Assembly (NCBI RefSeq): GCF_958295425.1
Contig: NC_081140.1
Location: 14,306,087-14,370,086 of the forward strand
Source of the DNA: Solea solea
Lineage: Eukaryota; Chordata; Actinopteri; Pleuronectiformes; Soleidae
Length of the DNA stretch: 64,000 nucleotides
Direction: 5' to 3'
Shown one piece after another: positions 63,304-64,000 of this stretch (position 1 is its first letter; each line of letters begins with the position of its first letter). Below the pieces are notes generated by a model. It was not told the origin of the DNA. It ran no database searches and saw nothing but the letters and a program-made list of their open reading frames with translations. A program made the translations under genes and the position numbers.

Positions 63304-64000
63304 ATATTAGTGAAATAGACAATTATGCAGTAGGTCAAGCATTAAACCTTTATTATTGTGGAAAAAAAAACTATAATCATCACCAATGTGCTTACTTGAT
63401 CAAGAAATTTCATGGTATAAATCCTTTCGTATCGTTGTGTCTATCTCTCTCCGACACCTGTGCCATTAATTTTGCTCACGAGCACTGGAGATGCAAACGC
63501 TAAAATGTGTTTTGTTCCTCAAAAATAAGCATTTGATTTGGTTAACGTGTGTTAAATAATAATAATAATAATAATACTAAGTAAGTCTGCGAAACCTGGA
63601 TTCCTAAATTATTGATGGGAATGTAATTGCACTGAGCCATGACACCAGAATAATGTACAAGCGGTGATTGCTCGGGGAGGGGGGTAAGCGTATTAGTGCA
63701 GCTCATCATCATGCACATTTAATGGCAGATGTGCTTTTATAACTCCCTCCTCTCTGTCTATTATATTATTACAGGTACAGGGTATTTCTCAAACATGTCA
63801 AGAATGCAGCGAAGAGGTATTACCAGTCCGCGTGAATAGAAGTTGAACATGACATCTGACTGCTCAATATGGAACAGACCTTAGGGGGCAGGTTCTTAGC
63901 GGGATGCACATCGCAGAGTGAATGAGGGGTAAGGTAAGGTGCTGCATAAGAGGGAGCTGGAATTGTCTGTCTTGTGGCTGAAGTACAATTCAAAAGCCCA
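63304..64000. other. lrfn5 intron, no exon seen
   Basis: Poly-A (63361-63369), (AAT)n (63555-63575). The stretch 63640-63770 is not repetitive and rather even in base composition. Confidence 0.4.
63555..63575. repeat. (AAT)n microsatellite
   Basis: Seven AAT units. Confidence 0.9.

Larger units (their letters stand above)
52113..64000 (-). other. lrfn5: Large lrfn5 intron (continues beyond the window)
   Basis: To the right of the acceptor no open frame on either strand looks like leucine-rich repeats, an Ig domain or the first half of FN3, so the preceding exon must lie past 64000. In this family those domains are normally encoded in one long exon that would be easy to see. The intron holds CA, GA and AT microsatellites, a fold-back MITE (57728-58019), two SINEs (62165-62341, 62958-63295) and otherwise apparently unique AT-rich sequence. 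Between 52113 and 57727 I see only microsatellites at 53535-53556 and 56192-56217. Confidence 0.7.

Noticed and set aside
63066..63503. 145-codon plus-strand frame
   Set aside because: Most of it is the reverse strand of the full-length SINE.

Overview
The window looks like nuclear DNA of a ray-finned (teleost) fish. It is AT-rich, almost without long open frames, full of CA/TG, GATA/CTAT and AT microsatellites, and carries several repeat families typical of teleosts: tRNA-headed SINEs with an (ATCC)n tail, hAT-type and Harbinger-like MITEs, and relics of Tc1/mariner transposase. I cannot name the species. No bacterial-style operon, CRISPR array, rRNA or intact tRNA gene is visible.

Only one stretch is convincingly protein-coding: a minus-strand exon at 51420-52089. 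It encodes the end of a fibronectin type III domain, a single transmembrane helix and a cytoplasmic tail of the LRFN/SALM synaptic adhesion family, best matching lrfn5. The exon starts at a clear splice acceptor. The upstream exon with the LRR, Ig and first half of the FN3 domain would lie on the right-hand side, and no such coding stretch is seen up to 64000, so the intron should exceed 11.9 kb. Everything left of 51420 is intergenic or the 3' side of this gene. This fits my recollection that human LRFN5 sits in a gene-poor region.

The rest is repeat archaeology. At 4.3-4.9 kb, 37.2-37.5 kb and 38.6-39.4 kb lie three copies of one Harbinger-like MITE family. The third sits inside a SINE and itself contains a truncated SINE, a three-level nest. 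At 8.75-9.32 kb a hAT-type repeat is split by a LINE-tail insertion ending in (CTAT)n. Tc1-like transposase relics lie at 10.46-10.93 kb (plus) and 31.03-31.61 kb (minus). A hAT MITE with perfect 8-bp target duplications lies at 25289-25786, a fold-back MITE at 57728-58019, a three-copy unknown family at 18.8, 36.8 and 42.0 kb, and a full-length SINE with target duplications at 62958-63295.

The least explained signals are two perfect hairpins far beyond chance (22-bp arms at 27017-27068 and 19-bp arms at 21341-21386, both with 8-nt loops). The first lies inside a small open frame that starts with a signal-peptide-like sequence in a good Kozak context. I found no convincing new biological system; family assignments of repeats rest on memory of consensus sequences and need a repeat-library search.
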